Source: Callaeas wilsoni | Taxonomy: Eukaryota; Chordata; Aves; Passeriformes; Callaeidae | NCBI GenBank assembly: GCA_013398955.1 | Contig: VWPU01012171.1 | Location: forward strand, 62,001 to 126,000 | DNA: 64,000 bases | Direction of reading: 5' to 3' | Shown: positions 22,823 to 36,100 of the stretch, piece after piece | How positions within the stretch are numbered: position 1 is the stretch's first letter | Layout: every line of letters starts with the position of its first letter | The notes under the pieces: model-generated | Databases searched by the model: none | What the model was told of the DNA's origin: nothing | What the model saw: only the letters and a program-made list of their open reading frames with translations | Position numbers and translations under genes: made by a program

Positions 22823-25425
22823 AAGGAAACAGATTATGTTTCACATCTAAGGTTTCCATAAATTATCCAAAGAAAATTTTATGTTCAGATACCAGCCCGT
22901 CTTTAGTGATTACCATGACCAAACTCCTGCTGTGTTCAGGGAGAACTGGGCTGGCCCATATGGTAAATTTCTGGCTGTGCCAGAAAACTTCTTTAAGTGT
23001 CTGCTGCAAAAACTTTCCAAGTGTTAGTTTCATACTGAATTTATTTTCTGAAGAAGCACAGAGTTACTGAGAAAGCAGTGTGATAAAAAGTAAACTTAGC
23101 TCCATATTCCCACTTTGTTTTTACCCCAGCTTCCAGCTGTGCTTGTTTTTTAGGGATGCATGTTAGTTTACCATGCTCTTCCAAAACACCGTCTGCTTCT
23201 CCATTAGGGTGTTGATAAGCAATAATAGGAGCTTAGTGTCAGAGATCACTTTGTTCTATTCTGAAGATGTGACACTTAACATTAATATTGAATTTCTCTG
23301 TGTGCTCTCATGGGGAATAATATAAAAAAAAAAAAGCTGGCTTCAGAGCAGATCCAAGAGCCAAAAAGTACTGCATTTACAAACTGCTGAATGCTCCAGA
23401 AAGTTGTCAGTCTTTTTTCTTTAATCATTATAGAGAAGGTAGGCGGATTTTTTTGTCAATTCATAAGCTAATCATGCTTGACAATAAGGCCTCAGGATGT
23501 TCTCATGCATTTTACTCTGAAAGAGTTTTTACTGTAGATGCATCAAAGATAAAGTGTTTTTCAGGCTTCATTTTTCCAGGATTATTCAGAAACAAACTCA
23601 ATTCTCTTTCCATGTGAGAATGCTGGTGTCAGATGGCATATATTTATGGCCAGATGAAGGAAGTTTGCTTTGAACCTGTTCTGGTTTTTGGATGTCTTCT
23701 AGAAATGTCACTCTGGGGCATCATTTATGTCTTGCGCTTTCAGTGGCATCTTGTCAACAGTTCAAGTGGCATAACCCCAAACAGTTGTTTACTGCTCTCA
23801 GTGCCATGTGAGTTGGTGGCCCTGGATGCCACCTGTTGCTGGTGATGGGAGAGACTTTTAGAAGGCAGGCGCTGCATATGCATTCAGTCCAGCCAAACAA
23901 TTCATGTGCTTGCTTAACTTTAAGCACATCCATGAATGCTCAAGTGCTCTGCTGAAGTGGAATGGAGGAGAGGGGTGGTGAAAAGCAGCAGGCACTTCTA
24001 TACCCCAACCTGCTCTTTGCACATGGGGAGAATTATAGCTCTCTGTGGGTGTGGAAATGTGTGAGCTTGGGAGCTCCTGAGTGAGTGTATGAATGCCTTC
24101 CCTGTCTGGCAGCCCATCTGTCCTTCTTGAACACTACCCGTAATATCTGGTGCTTACTTCTTTTTGATAAGGCAGCCAAGCTGTTACACTCGTAGTTGCT
24201 AAAATGAAGTTAATAGCTGACTAAGAGAGGTGGAAATTATAATTTCTATTGATTTCCTTTCTTTCATACCTTTTTGAGATGGAGTGTGTTTTTGTGCATG
24301 TGATAATATGGCAGTTACTTTCTTTGAGTAATTTCTAATTTTTATTCAATTTTTGCTACTGCTTAAAATTTATATTTTTGTATTTATGCTTATCTGTAAT
24401 GTTGTTCACAAAGGAAATTTTGCATAGTAGCATGGGAAGAGGCCTGACTTCCTGAAGTGGGAATGCCTTCTAATGCCAATGTATAGGTTTTAACTGCAGA
24501 ACTGGTTTAGATGGGGTTATTTGTTTTACTTCACCTGTTTTTGGAGTTTGCAATGATTTTCACAAACTTGGAGTTCTGTCCTGTTTCCCAGGCAGAGCTT
24601 AGGCCTGTTTTTCATGGTCATTGATGCTTTTCGCTTGTCCTTGGTGTGTTTTGGATTTAGCCTTTTTGAGTAGTTAATTAGTTCCTGAGCAGAGTGTGTG
24701 CGCTGCTCTGACCCACGTGAAGTAATGTATTTATTGAAGCCAAACACACTGCTTAGTCAGGAGGATGCAGGGATCTCACCCTCTGTAAGCCATTCACTTG
24801 GTTACATGGGTCCGAAGCTAAGAGAAATGAAGATACAGACTTAAACGCATCTCTGCATATCAAATCCTTTATTCATTTATGGAAGCCTAGATCAAACTGT
24901 GCCAAGTGTAAGATCTGGAACCATCTAAACTGGGATATGTTTTGCTGTAGGTTTGATTTTCTTGTGACCTATGAAAGTTGATCTTCTCTTGTCTTTGAGA
25001 ACAGCACACATGACATGTCATTTGCCTCCCTTTAATATAATTTCAAAAACCCAAAGCTCACATCCTTCCAGGTTTTACTGTATGCAGGACTTCTAATAAG
25101 GCCATTGGTACCTGATTAATGATAGGATAAAGGGGCTTATTTTCTAGAAAAGATGTACTGGGGATAAATTACTCCTTCGCAGTAGATAGTAGGAATATAT
25201 TAGTTCTGTTTTGCATGCAGTCCAATCTTCCTGAATATCCTCCAAGAAAAATGGATTTAAACTGCTTAGTTGAGTTTTGGACAGTGCAGTTTTTACTAGT
25301 ATTCCCTTACATTTGTTTTTGAGACAAACAACACATGTTTTTAAATTACTTTTGGCAGCCTTGCACACTATATTAAGAATCATCAGTCATAATGCACCAT
25401 GTCAGGGAAATTGTTGGAGTCAGTG

Positions 25426-25431
25426 AATAAA
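25426..25431 (+). promoter_or_regulatory. CD109: Alternative candidate polyadenylation signal (AATAAA)
   Basis: This is the first canonical AATAAA after the CD109 stop codon, about 2.6 kb into the presumed 3' UTR. The sequence after it is T-rich (catcctcttttattttac). Use at this site would leave the CR1 copies outside the transcript. Confidence 0.3.
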
Positions 25432-26321
25432 CATCCTCTTTTATTTTACTTAATTCTATACAGCAGGCATCCTGCCTCTGTACGAAGCTATTTTAAAGGA
25501 ACAATGTACATCGTATGACTTTAAACAAATGTTTACACCAGGTGGCCTTTAACGTTGCTGCATTAGTGCCTTCAGTCACTTTGCAGCAGTGGCTAGTGCT
25601 TTGAATGAGTTGCAGAGGGTACAATTTGTACTGTGTTGGCAGTGAATGGAACAGCAGAAATGGAATATTATTTGGCATAGTGACTTTTTTTTAGTTTTCC
25701 TAATTGTTGTGTGGGAACTTTTACACAAATGCTCAGCATATGTATTGTCCCCATTGCTCTATAACATCAGTTTTGGATGTTAAGGGGGCCGTGCTCCCAC
25801 TGAAGTTAATAGGAAATGTTGTTGCAAAAAATCTTTTGGAACTCTTTAGCAACAAGGTCTACAAGGAGCTCTAAGGAGTGATGCTAAAAACAATCAGGAA
25901 AAGGTATTTTGTGATAGTGTCTTCGTGTTGCATTGCCTGAGTATTTCTGCCGTTCATTGAAATCTGAATGTACGCTGGTATTTCCCATTGGCCTTTTTGG
26001 CCACAAGGTGTCAATGGGCATGCTCTGTCCAGAGCCCTTAACATGCTATTGAATCAGTAAGAGTTATTTATTTAGGATTGAGTCTAAAACAAAAACTATA
26101 ATGTATTTTAAAGGTGTTCCCCCCAAATTCTGCCTCTGCTGTCATCCATGATCTTAGCTGAGGGTTTCTCTACAGGTTTCAGTGTGAGTGTCATTTAGAG
26201 ATCTTCTATGGTAAATGCTGTTGTACAGAACAGGGAATGAGTGCTGCTTAACAGGTTTAGAGCACCTCAGAATCTGCATGCTGGGCCAGCTCCATGGCTG
26301 GTTTGGTTCCCATCATGGCAC

Positions 26322-26548
26322 CACCATAGAATTGTTTATGTTGGAAAAGACCTTTAAAATCATTGGGTCCAACCAGTAAGCCAGCATTGCCAAATCCACC
26401 GCTAAACCGTGTCTCCAAGCACCACATCTACACTTCTAAATACCCCCAGGGATGGCGACACCACTGCTTCCATTGGCAGCCTCCTCTGACGCTTAACAGT
26501 GAAGAAATTTTTCCTAATAGCCAATCTAGACCTCCCCTGGCACAACTA
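26322..26548 (-). mobile_element. CR1 LINE fragment (3' end, minus strand)
   Basis: The + strand reads accatagaattg, gttggaaaagacc, atcattgggtccaacc, then ccagggatggcgacaccac and aatttttcctaata. These are reverse-complement hallmarks of the avian CR1 3' region. The 3' terminus is at the left. It is 5'-truncated at about 26548 and diverged. The small open frames on both strands here are by-products. Confidence 0.85.
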
Positions 26549-26712
26549 GTATCAAACACAAACAGTGCAGGTATTCCCAGTTTGATTCCATACCATGTGC
26601 TCCTGTTCGTTTCACAAGCAGGAGCTTGTGGCTTGTGCACATCAATGGCACATGATAAAAGGGGGAAGTGGCCAGACTGGTGCAGGAGAAAAATGAGAGC
26701 CAGATCCAGTGT

Positions 26713-27187
26713 TCATAGAATCATAGAATGTGAAGGGGTTGGAATGGACCTTAGAGATCATCCAGTCCCAGCCCCTCTGCCATGGGCAGGGACATCTCCC
26801 ACTAGACCAAGTTGTTCAAGGCCTTGTCCAGCCTGGCCTTGAACTCTGCCAGGGTTGGGGCATCCACAAGCTCCCTGGGCAATTTGTTCCAGTGTCTCAC
26901 TACCCTCACAGTAAAAAATCTCCCTAATCTCTAAGCTAAGTTTCCCTTCTTTCAGTTGGAACTCATTACTCCTTGTTACTACAGTTCCTGATGGAGTCCC
27001 TCTCTGGCTTCCCTATAGGCCCCCTCCAGTCACTAGAAGGTTACTATGAGATCTCCATACAACCTTCTTTTCTCCAGGTGAACAGCCCAAACTTTCCCAA
27101 CCTGTCTTCACAGGGGAAGTGCTCCAGTCCTCTTATCAGCTTCATGGCCTTCCTCTGAACTTGCTCCAACACTTCCATGTCCTTCTA
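26713..27187 (-). mobile_element. CR1 LINE fragment (3' end, minus strand)
   Basis: It begins with tcatagaatcatagaatg, the reverse complement of the CR1 terminal ATTCTATGA repeats. It then runs through ggttggaatggacctta and ttccagtgtctcactaccc to ctctgaacttgctccaaca. It is about 475 bp and 5'-truncated. It differs from the copy at 26322, from which about 165 bp of unique sequence separates it, so these are two insertions. Confidence 0.9.
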
Positions 27188-27804
27188 ACATTACAGGCCT
27201 CTCTTTTGCCTTGAAAGTCACTGTTGACAATCAAACCTGAGATGCAAAAATCCGGTCTATTCAGTTTTCAAAATATTATCCTAGCAATATTTCTCTGAAT
27301 ATGTTGTTCGAGTTGGTATGAATATTGACAATATTTGATTTTAGCTGAATCCTGCAGAAAGTATGTGCATATATATAGCCATTTATAGGCTCCAGTGTGC
27401 TACAGTGTGCAATGTATGTGCATAAACACAAGATCTTCACAAAGTGCCCAAACCAACAATGCTGTGTAATGTTCTATGTTTAGGAAAGAATATATTAGAA
27501 AGCAACTAGTGCTTAATGACATAATTTTTCTGTCTGAAATGCTAAGAAAGAGGATTCAGTTTTAATTCTAATGACTAACATTATTTTTGTTATTTCTACT
27601 TCTACCATAAGTCTTTATGCAGTGAACAATCTCTGTGTGATCTGAAGATTTTGAAATTAGATGCTTAATTTATCTATAAAATACAACAGCAGTTGTTTCC
27701 CTTTCCCCATATCAAAATATTTCACTTCCATGTTGTTTCTTATTCAGTTTATTGCATTTCTGTGTGCCAAATGGAACTGCCATTGCACTATTGCTATTCT
27801 GTGC

Positions 27805-27810
27805 AATAAA
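27805..27810 (+). promoter_or_regulatory. CD109: Candidate polyadenylation signal (AATAAA)
   Basis: AATAAA followed about 10-20 nt later by gtgtgctgt, a plausible downstream GU element. An earlier AATAAA at 25426 and later ones at 28369 and 28442 compete with it. Confidence 0.35.
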
Positions 27811-29054
27811 GGCTGATAGTGTGCTGTATTAGATTAATCTATAGATAACTTGTTTTCAGATAGGTATGAGCATTAATTCCTTATGTGCTACATTTGAGTC
27901 ACCAGTACTCCAGTTTAAGATTTATCTTTAAATTCAAATAATTCATTGTATTTCTTAGTAGCTACCCAAAAACTTCATCAGCCTTGCTTAGATCTTATAA
28001 TGTTATATTATGAACTGGGTTTTTTGTTGTGCTTTTTAGTTTTGATAGGTTGTGCGGGATACTAAATACAAAGAAGAAAGTAAAAAAAATCACTGGCTCA
28101 CTGGAAGGATATAAGCAGGTATAATGTCCTACTGACTGGCACATCTCTTCTTTTTCCATATCAGGCCTTAAACAATTTGAGCTAAAATTCTTGACTGCCT
28201 TGAGACATAGGTCAGATACCCAATTTGGTCTAAGTTAGGATCATCATTCACATTTCCATTTTTGATCAAATCAGAAATGGTAGAAAAAGAATGCTTTTAT
28301 GAGCTGTTTTGAGCAAACAGAGGTGAACTAACGTGCCAGCTATGCAAATAGCTTCTGTCTTTTCAAGTAATAAAGCAAATGTTAAGGAACTAGACTGTTT
28401 CGAAGGACTTTGGAAGATTGTAATTTGTTTATTTTCCTTCAAATAAAGTTTGCAATAGCTATTTTTAAATGCTATTAAAGATGACTTTTAATAATATATG
28501 TCTAATGTTTGCTTGTTTAACAGTGCAGCTACTTGTAGCAGATCACAGTTTCTGTACACTGCTGACCACTACCCCTCCTCAGCACTTTTTAGAGGTTGCC
28601 TCATCTGTGTTTTAAAGCTCAGAATTTAATAATATAAATAAAATAAAATTTTTAAAAAAGTATTACAACAGTGGCTTCCCTGGTCAGGCTGTAAACAATG
28701 AATCTGCAGGTCATTGTTGGGGACTTGTATGACTAATGTCACCTCATTTTAAATGTCTACTATTTTGTTCAACGTGAAGTTATTGCAAAGTTTGCTGGTA
28801 TCTGTAACTGACGTAGCATAAATTGTCTTACGTGATGAGCTCAGTTCAGGTAGGCCCCTTGTGATCAGGGAGAACATCAGGAGCTATACTGTTGTGTGAA
28901 CAGGAGCAAATTTTTCAGATACAGAGCTAATTGCTGAAGTAGAAGCAAAAGAGCACCAAGAAATTTTAATGCCAAAATATTTTATCCAAACATAATTGAA
29001 TTGATGTGCAGAATTTTTTTCGGGTGACCTGCTATTTTAACTGCCATTTTTCGT

Positions 29055-29113
29055 TGTTTAGAAGTTTGGTCTCCCTGACACTGTCTTTTCCTAATTTTCC
29101 TCATAATTCACTT
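29055..29113 (+). repeat. 59-bp direct repeat, copy 1
   Basis: Identical over 59 bases to 33049-33107, starting tgtttagaagtttggtctcc and ending ataattcactt. Flanks on both sides are unrelated between the copies. Confidence 0.9.
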
Positions 29114-32100
29114 GCTCTTCCTCCTGCCTGCCCTTGAAAGAGCTTCCAGGCCCGTTTCAACTCTGAGGTCAGGATCTGCTCAGCCTCACTTAACTGTTTT
29201 GCCCTGACCCCTCACCATCTTGCCTTTAAAGGCAGTTCAGTAGCCATTTCTGTGCTCACGTCTTACAAATCTACCCTTCCCTTCAGAGCCTTTATGGCCT
29301 GTCAAGACTAAAATCTTTTTTAGTCTCATGGAGAAACAGCTATCAACTCAAACTCAGGATGAATAAAAACCACTTGGGACTTGTCAGCACAGATTTATGA
29401 AGCTGAAATAATCTTTAACCAACCTAATAGCTTTCTGTGGTAAGAGGATTGGCTGTGTGCATGAGGAGGAACAGTGGATAGACTTAAGAGAGGCTTTCTC
29501 TCATAATTTTTTTCTGTTTCAATATTGATAATAGTCCTAAATCAAATTTGGAACATGAGATATTCTGATGATGGACCAGTCTCTAGAAAAAGTGGTTTTG
29601 GAGCAAGCTACTAGGTGAAATGTAGAAGCAACCAGAGCTTAAGTGTAAATGTTGGTGCAGACATACCATCCCTTCCTACACAAGAAGTGTCCAGCAGATG
29701 CGTACAGTGCGTAAGTGGTGGTTCGTCTTTCTCCTGACCCATGGACACCTTTAAAAGAGCCGTGAGCCCACACAGAGGATGCACTTGGTGGTGGTGCTCA
29801 CGCCCAGACTGCAGTACCCTGCTCCTTGTGCTGTGCTGGCACATGCCTGTCCATCCTTAGCTGGGCGTTCATGTCTTGAAACCAGCCATGATCTTAGGCA
29901 TGGCTACTTTGGTAAGTGAGGATTTTAATATGTCTGAAGCAAAGAATGAGAAATCAACACATGTGGAAATAATGTACTAAGAAAGCTCTGTGGTTTCATA
30001 TGCAGAAAAAAGATAGCAGCCAACTCTAGCTCAGTAGGCAGCTAATTAAGCCAGAGATCTCTCTGTACATTGTATTCTAAATTCAGTACGAGAGCATGTA
30101 TCAGGTGCCATGTGATTTTTCCCTTATAGTTCACACTTTGATTTCAGGAATGAACTGTGTATCATCCCTATAGTGATTATTTAAAGATGGGGCAGCTGGA
30201 TGTTAGATGGGAGTCAATATGATAAATGTGTCTTGTTTGTGTAGATGATCATTGTCCTGCATCAGTTGTTCACATGCAGCTTAGGTCTGTTGTTCTTCTG
30301 TTCCTGATTTTAATTGAATCTTCATTAGAATAATAAAAACACGAACACTTTTACTGTTTAACAATATGAAGTTTTATTGAGACAGTTGTAAGGAATGATT
30401 TTGCAATTGCTACACATTTTGCTTGCTCCACTTAAGATTGAATGCTACAGCTTTCATGATTCCTTTCTCAACTCTGTCCACCATTTTTCCAATACACAGA
30501 GACCAACCACAGTCTAAAAGACTTTTATTACAGGATACAGGAGAAGCAAAAAAAAAGGTGTGAATTCTTTGTGAGGAAGCGCAGCGTGTGGTCTCAAAGT
30601 GGTACCTCTCACCAAAGGAGTATGAGACTCCACATTATACAGAAAACAAAGCCTGATGTGACCGACACAGCTCTGCCTCAGCTGCTTCTCTGGTTTCATT
30701 CTTTTTCCACTCATTCATAATGACTTTATTCTTCTGCTTTTGCAAGAAGTAGAGCTGGGATAATGCTGCACAAGGTCATATGCAGGAACACCCTAACACA
30801 ATCCTAAACTCCAAGTCCCTCTAGATTAGCACATTGCACCCGGCAACCAGTGAGGCACATCTGGCTTGCAGGAGGTTTGAACATAGCAATTTTCCTTGGA
30901 GGTGATTGAAAACAAGTTACGTGGACTGCAAGCAGAGCTGGGCAGTGGCAGGCACGAGGTGACACGGAGAGGGGCAGTGAACAAAGGCAGCTGCCTGGAG
31001 CAGGAACTGCCTGGCAGAGAGCACTTGTTTGCACAGTCTCACCCCAGTGCCCAGGCACGAGAGTGGCTGTCTCCCGCCTGGGGAGGCAGCCAGGCTCTGT
31101 GCCTGGTCTCTGGCCAAAACATACCTTTGGCAATGGGATGTAAGTCTGTCTGAGAGACATGAGGAAAGCTGGCTGTATGGAAGAAGGAAAGCAAGAGCGG
31201 GAGAAGGAACAAAACTTTATTTAGGGTAATGTTGGACTGCTGATGCTAGATCAATGTGTAGATCAGTATTCTGTGCTAGGGGCAGCAAAACTGACTCTCC
31301 AAGCTGACATTACACATTCTGTTTCACAGGTCACAAAACGTTCCTACACGTAATCGAGCTGCATTTTATTGGCCTGAACACAAACCCCTTGCTCCATGTC
31401 CTGTGCAGTGCACGTGCAATGTGGATGGCTCCGTGAGGGCTGCTCAGGAACAGAACATGCTGCTGTAAACAACCAGTGAGAGTCAACGATGATGGGCTGC
31501 AGTGCAAAAAGGCAAACAACAGAGTGATGTATAAACAAAAGTACACTTGGGAGACATATGATGGCCTTCTAAGCTACTGGCCGTGCTTTGTTGAAGTCCG
31601 TGACGGGAAACCAGTGCTCTGGCTGTGGGGCTCCTGGGGGCAGAGAACAAGAATTGTCTAGGAAGCTCAGCCACCATGGGAAGAGTGAATGAATTAGGGT
31701 TCCTTGAAGCTCCAGGAGGTGGGGATGTGGATAAGATATTTCTCTCAGCTATGTCTAGCTATTTCAATAACCCTTGAAAATTCAGGAGAAAAATTATTTC
31801 GCTGTGAGCATAAGAGGCAAGATTAGAACCAGGTGATTAAATTGCAGAAAGAACGTTTCTGTTTAAACAGCAGGGAGAACCTTTCTAATAGGAGAAAAAA
31901 ACTGTTGGGCAGGCTGCTGGGGGAGACAGCCTGCTGCTTCTTTCTTCAGAAAGAAGAGCAAGTTAGCCAAAAGCCTTCTAATAATGACCCAGGTCTGTGT
32001 GAGACTGTTTTGGTGGTGGAGATAGAAAAAGTAACTTCTACATGTCCTTCCCAGAGCTGTTTTCTTATGAACTGATGTCTGCGAGCTCTGCTGCTATCAC

Positions 32101-33048
32101 ACAGCATTGGACAGTTTTTACAAGAGACCTACTAAAAAGCACGAGGTGTAACTTTCTGCTGAGGCTAAGGGAAATGCTGAAAAACTGCTTTGAATTTACT
32201 GGAGTTATAGTGAAGTTATGTGGTGATTATGAAAATCTAGGCCATAATTTGCTCCAAAAGTCACTGCTAATTCTTAAGAACAGTGTAGGACTGCCTGGAC
32301 ATTTGGTTTATAATAGGATTCACAATCTGTGCAGAATGAAAGTCATTCTTGAAAAGGCTTCATTAGAAAGTAGAGGATCAGGCATCCTATAAGAAGGGCT
32401 GTCAGATACAGTGATCCGAATTTTTGAGCCTTTCCGGGGTTGTCTAGAAACAAATAATTGTGACCAGGTAACCTAACTACAGATTGGAGCCATAACAACA
32501 GGTGCTGTCCTCTCAGGCTGTTCCTAAGGTCAGGCCAAATCATATATTAGGTTTAGTAGGTTTCAACACCCAGCTCCTCATCCTTATAAAGAGATTTAAA
32601 TGTTGTGTTTGTGACTGTGCTGGTTACAGCTGTCACATTAGATTACAGCTTGCAGATTCAATGTACAGACTATGAGCAAGCTACCTGGGGAATGTTTTCA
32701 TTAGTGGCTCTGATTTTGTGCCAAGATTTGTCCTCCATACCATGTTTCTGCTGAAATTTCTTAGTTCTTCATCATTTTCCTTCCCAAAGAGAAAATCAAA
32801 ATGCCAGAGGTAACAAAACTCAAAAAATTCTACCAAATTAAGTGTGTACTGAAGGCAGGCTGTTAGGCAGGTCTACACCTAGTGCCTTTAAAATACATCT
32901 ATAGATGAGGCTGGCATGGTCCCAGTGCTTCCTATTATATTTCTTGCTGTACTGAGAGTTTTGCTGCATTTTAAGTGCAGTGGCCAGCTGTGCAAGGGCC
33001 TTGGGAGTCCAGGACTGTACAAGACCCCAAGAGTCAGGGCCCTTCTAA

Positions 33049-33107
33049 TGTTTAGAAGTTTGGTCTCCCTGACACTGTCTTTTCCTAATTTTCCTCATAA
33101 TTCACTT
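33049..33107 (+). repeat. 59-bp direct repeat, copy 2
   Basis: Second perfect copy, same orientation, 3994 bp downstream of copy 1. It is inserted between cccttctaa and cactaagtctc, sequences not found beside copy 1. Confidence 0.9.
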
Positions 33108-36100
33108 CACTAAGTCTCAGCCTTAGGAGTCCTCATGAACTTTCTTAGTGATTAGCTCTGCTCTTGCTATTCCCCGGCACCAAGGTGCTGTGGAAAAAAA
33201 AAAGTCTTCTTATTTAAGCAACCAAATATCTGTCATGGATATAGCATTCACTGGTGTGCTGGGAAGTGCAGTGCCATGGGTGGTGGTTCCGTATTTACCA
33301 GCAAACTGCTGCTCCAGCGAAGACTGTGTTGAGGATTGAACCTTGGAGGGGTCAGCCATGTAACAGACCACTGTAGGGCATCAGCCTAGGTAGGAGACAT
33401 TTGCTGCTGGATGTGGCTGTTGGCAGTGACAGCTGACAACTTGACAAACCTGATGAATCAAAACAGAAACAACCTTGGGAGGCAATACGGAGGTTGATGT
33501 TATGAGTTATAAAACCAATAAGAAATTTCTTTCTCCCTACCTCCGTAAGGGCAACTTGGAAAGAAAACAAGCAAGGACAGAGAGATGTCGTGACATTGTT
33601 AAACTTTTAGCTCTTGAAAAAGTTCTTCAGAACTACTCCGTGTCTTTTCAAATATGCTGTTAACATTTACAGAGGGAAGTCTGTCCTGGTTGTTCAACAA
33701 CACTGCTTGCTAGAGCTGCTAGTGACCATTCAAGGGACTCAGAGAATTACAGAGAGCGTAGTCAGCAGAACACATTTATCAAGGAGAAGTCAACCAAACC
33801 CAACCTGCAAGATTATGTGGAGGCAGCTATAAATATAGGGAGAGATTTTTTGCCTCTGCAGCTTACAAATTTTGCATATCCACATATGAATAGAAGCACA
33901 GAAGTTATTTTCTGTTCTACAGCTTGTAGCTGCATATATAAACACCTTACATTTGAAATCCACCCAAAGATGTGAAATGCCCAATGATGTAGGTCTGATA
34001 TCCTGGCAGTTCAACTCAACATCTCCAAATGAGTGTTGACAACGTATGCACACTCATTTGATACTTTCTGTATTTCTGTTCTTCTCGGGTGCTGATCCTA
34101 TGAAAGAAGCCATGATGCTGGATCACAGCAAATACCAGAATTGCTGCCTTTGAATCATTTTAGCTTTACTGTCTGGTAAAACAGTTGATTGCATCCATTT
34201 TAAAAGTCAACTGCTGTGTTACTAATTTCTTAAAAAGTTATTAGTTCTTGGTGAAGGCAGTAATCATTAGCACAAATGGGTGCATGCCTTGCAGCACATA
34301 GAGCACATACAAAGTCAGGCATGGAATTTTCTTCGGAGGCTACCAAGGAGCCTCAGCTGAGGCACCTTTTCAAAGTCCTGAAGTAATGCTCGTCCGCCAG
34401 CTGTACCTATTTTGATTTTTTAGGCTGCCTTCAAGTACTTATGTTGAATATTTCAGAATCAGAAATACAGATGACTTTCAGTTCTTGGTTTCTGAAAATC
34501 CCTGAGTCCCAGGGAGTTGTAAGTGATCTGCTCCTTTGAAAATGAGCTCACTGCTCTTCAGTGACCTAACTATGATTCTAAGAGCTTACTGGTAAGTTAA
34601 GATTGGAAAAAAAATTGCCAATAGGCAAAAGATGAAAAAAAATTCTGGACGCACAGTATTTACATAACTTGTGTAATGTCTAGTGGGTGAGCCTGGCAGG
34701 GTCTGAAAACCAGGTGACAAAAGATATTTTTAATCCTTTTTCTCCAGATGCCAACAAAGGGCTCAGTGTAATTCTAGTTGTTCTCCTCAGCATGCTGTAT
34801 TAGATTTTATCTGGTTTTATTAGAGTAGTCAGTTTTTGTGCAAGTCTTTCCATATATGAGTTAAGCAGAGAAAATAAAGGAGGTAAAAATATTAAATTAC
34901 TACACTGTTAGATTCTTTTTTCTTTTATTATTTACGGCGGAGCAAACAAAGCTTATGTACCACCATCTTTTATGAAAGAGGTTGATGCTCAGGCAGAAGA
35001 GGTTTACATTTAATTTGTGATTTAAAATCCCATTTTTTTAGCTGATTTGGAAAATGCTAGCAGTTTGGAGAAAGCCACTGTCTGTTTCCACTGGATCCTA
35101 TGCCTAACCCATCCTATTACAAGGTTCCAAAGCCACAGGAACTTACCAAGTTTCCTTTCAATCTTCCAGATGATCTGCAAGTATTTCAGTAAGTCTTGTG
35201 TAGAATTCTAATACAACATTATGTCCCTTAATTAAAGAACATGCAGTTCAGTACCCAAAGATTTTTTTGAACAGGTTTTTCTTTTAAATTTAATTATAGA
35301 TAGAATTTATAGCTGGTTTTATGAAAGCATATCAGACAAAGTATATCAGATATATTCATTAAAAGATTTTGCAAACAAAGAGAATATCTTCAAAAGCTCA
35401 GGAAACATTTTAGTCCCCAGATGCCACGAGGAACAAATTCCCCTTTTGAAAAATCTCCTGTATGTCACTGTAACTGGTGTACTAATTTTCTAAACAGATT
35501 TTCTGAAAACAGATTCTACTTTGGACCAACCTTCTGGAAAGCCTTTCAGGTGCTAAACTAATGTGAAACTTCAGGCATGCACACAAAATATCCAATTTCA
35601 AACAGTGTGGTGGAGGAGCAATTGTCACTTTAGCATGCTCAGATAGGTCAGGACTTGGTGCACATGCGGTTGCCACTGACTGCTTTGTGAGAGTTAGCTG
35701 GGACACCTGAGAAGTCCTGCTCAGTGGCCCTGACCCACCTGTGCCAGGTATCATTCAATCATGGAGCAAAAATACAGTCCCTACTCCAGAAAACTCCCTG
35801 TCAACACATGGAAGAGGGAGGACACAGAAGGATGTGGACAGATGAAGGGACATGAGGAAATAGTGAGACAACTACAAAGCAGCAGGTAGATCAGTCTTGA
35901 TTCACAGTATGTCTCTGGTAGAGCCCTGGTGAAGACAAAATTCTGAACCAAATCCTTGTATCTTCTCTTTGAATCTCATTAAAACTACAAAACATCCACA
36001 CCTATGAACTAACTTTTACTGCGTAATTAATTGAGGCTTATTCTGCTTTGCATGACAGGTACTTTAAAGGTATGTAAAGATCATTAGGACTACTTTGATT

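Larger units (their letters stand above)
22823..27830 (+). other. CD109: Probable CD109 3' UTR
   Basis: No coding sequence follows TAA at 22822. Candidate polyadenylation signals on the + strand are AATAAA at 25426-25431 and 27805-27810. The second has a GT-rich stretch just after it (gtgtgctgt). A long 3' UTR of several kb would resemble that of human CD109. Two CR1 copies lie inside at 26.3-27.2 kb, and an A12 run at about 23324-23335. The true end is not determinable without transcript data. Confidence 0.45.

Noticed and set aside
22705..23070. 121-codon + strand frame with hydrophobic start overlapping the CD109 last exon
   Set aside because: It is the +1 shift of the GPI-signal coding region and inherits hydrophobicity from it. 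The CD109 frame is fixed by splice phase and homology.
26363..26842. 159-codon + strand frame
   Set aside because: Spans two antisense CR1 fragments and the gap between them; no protein family resemblance.
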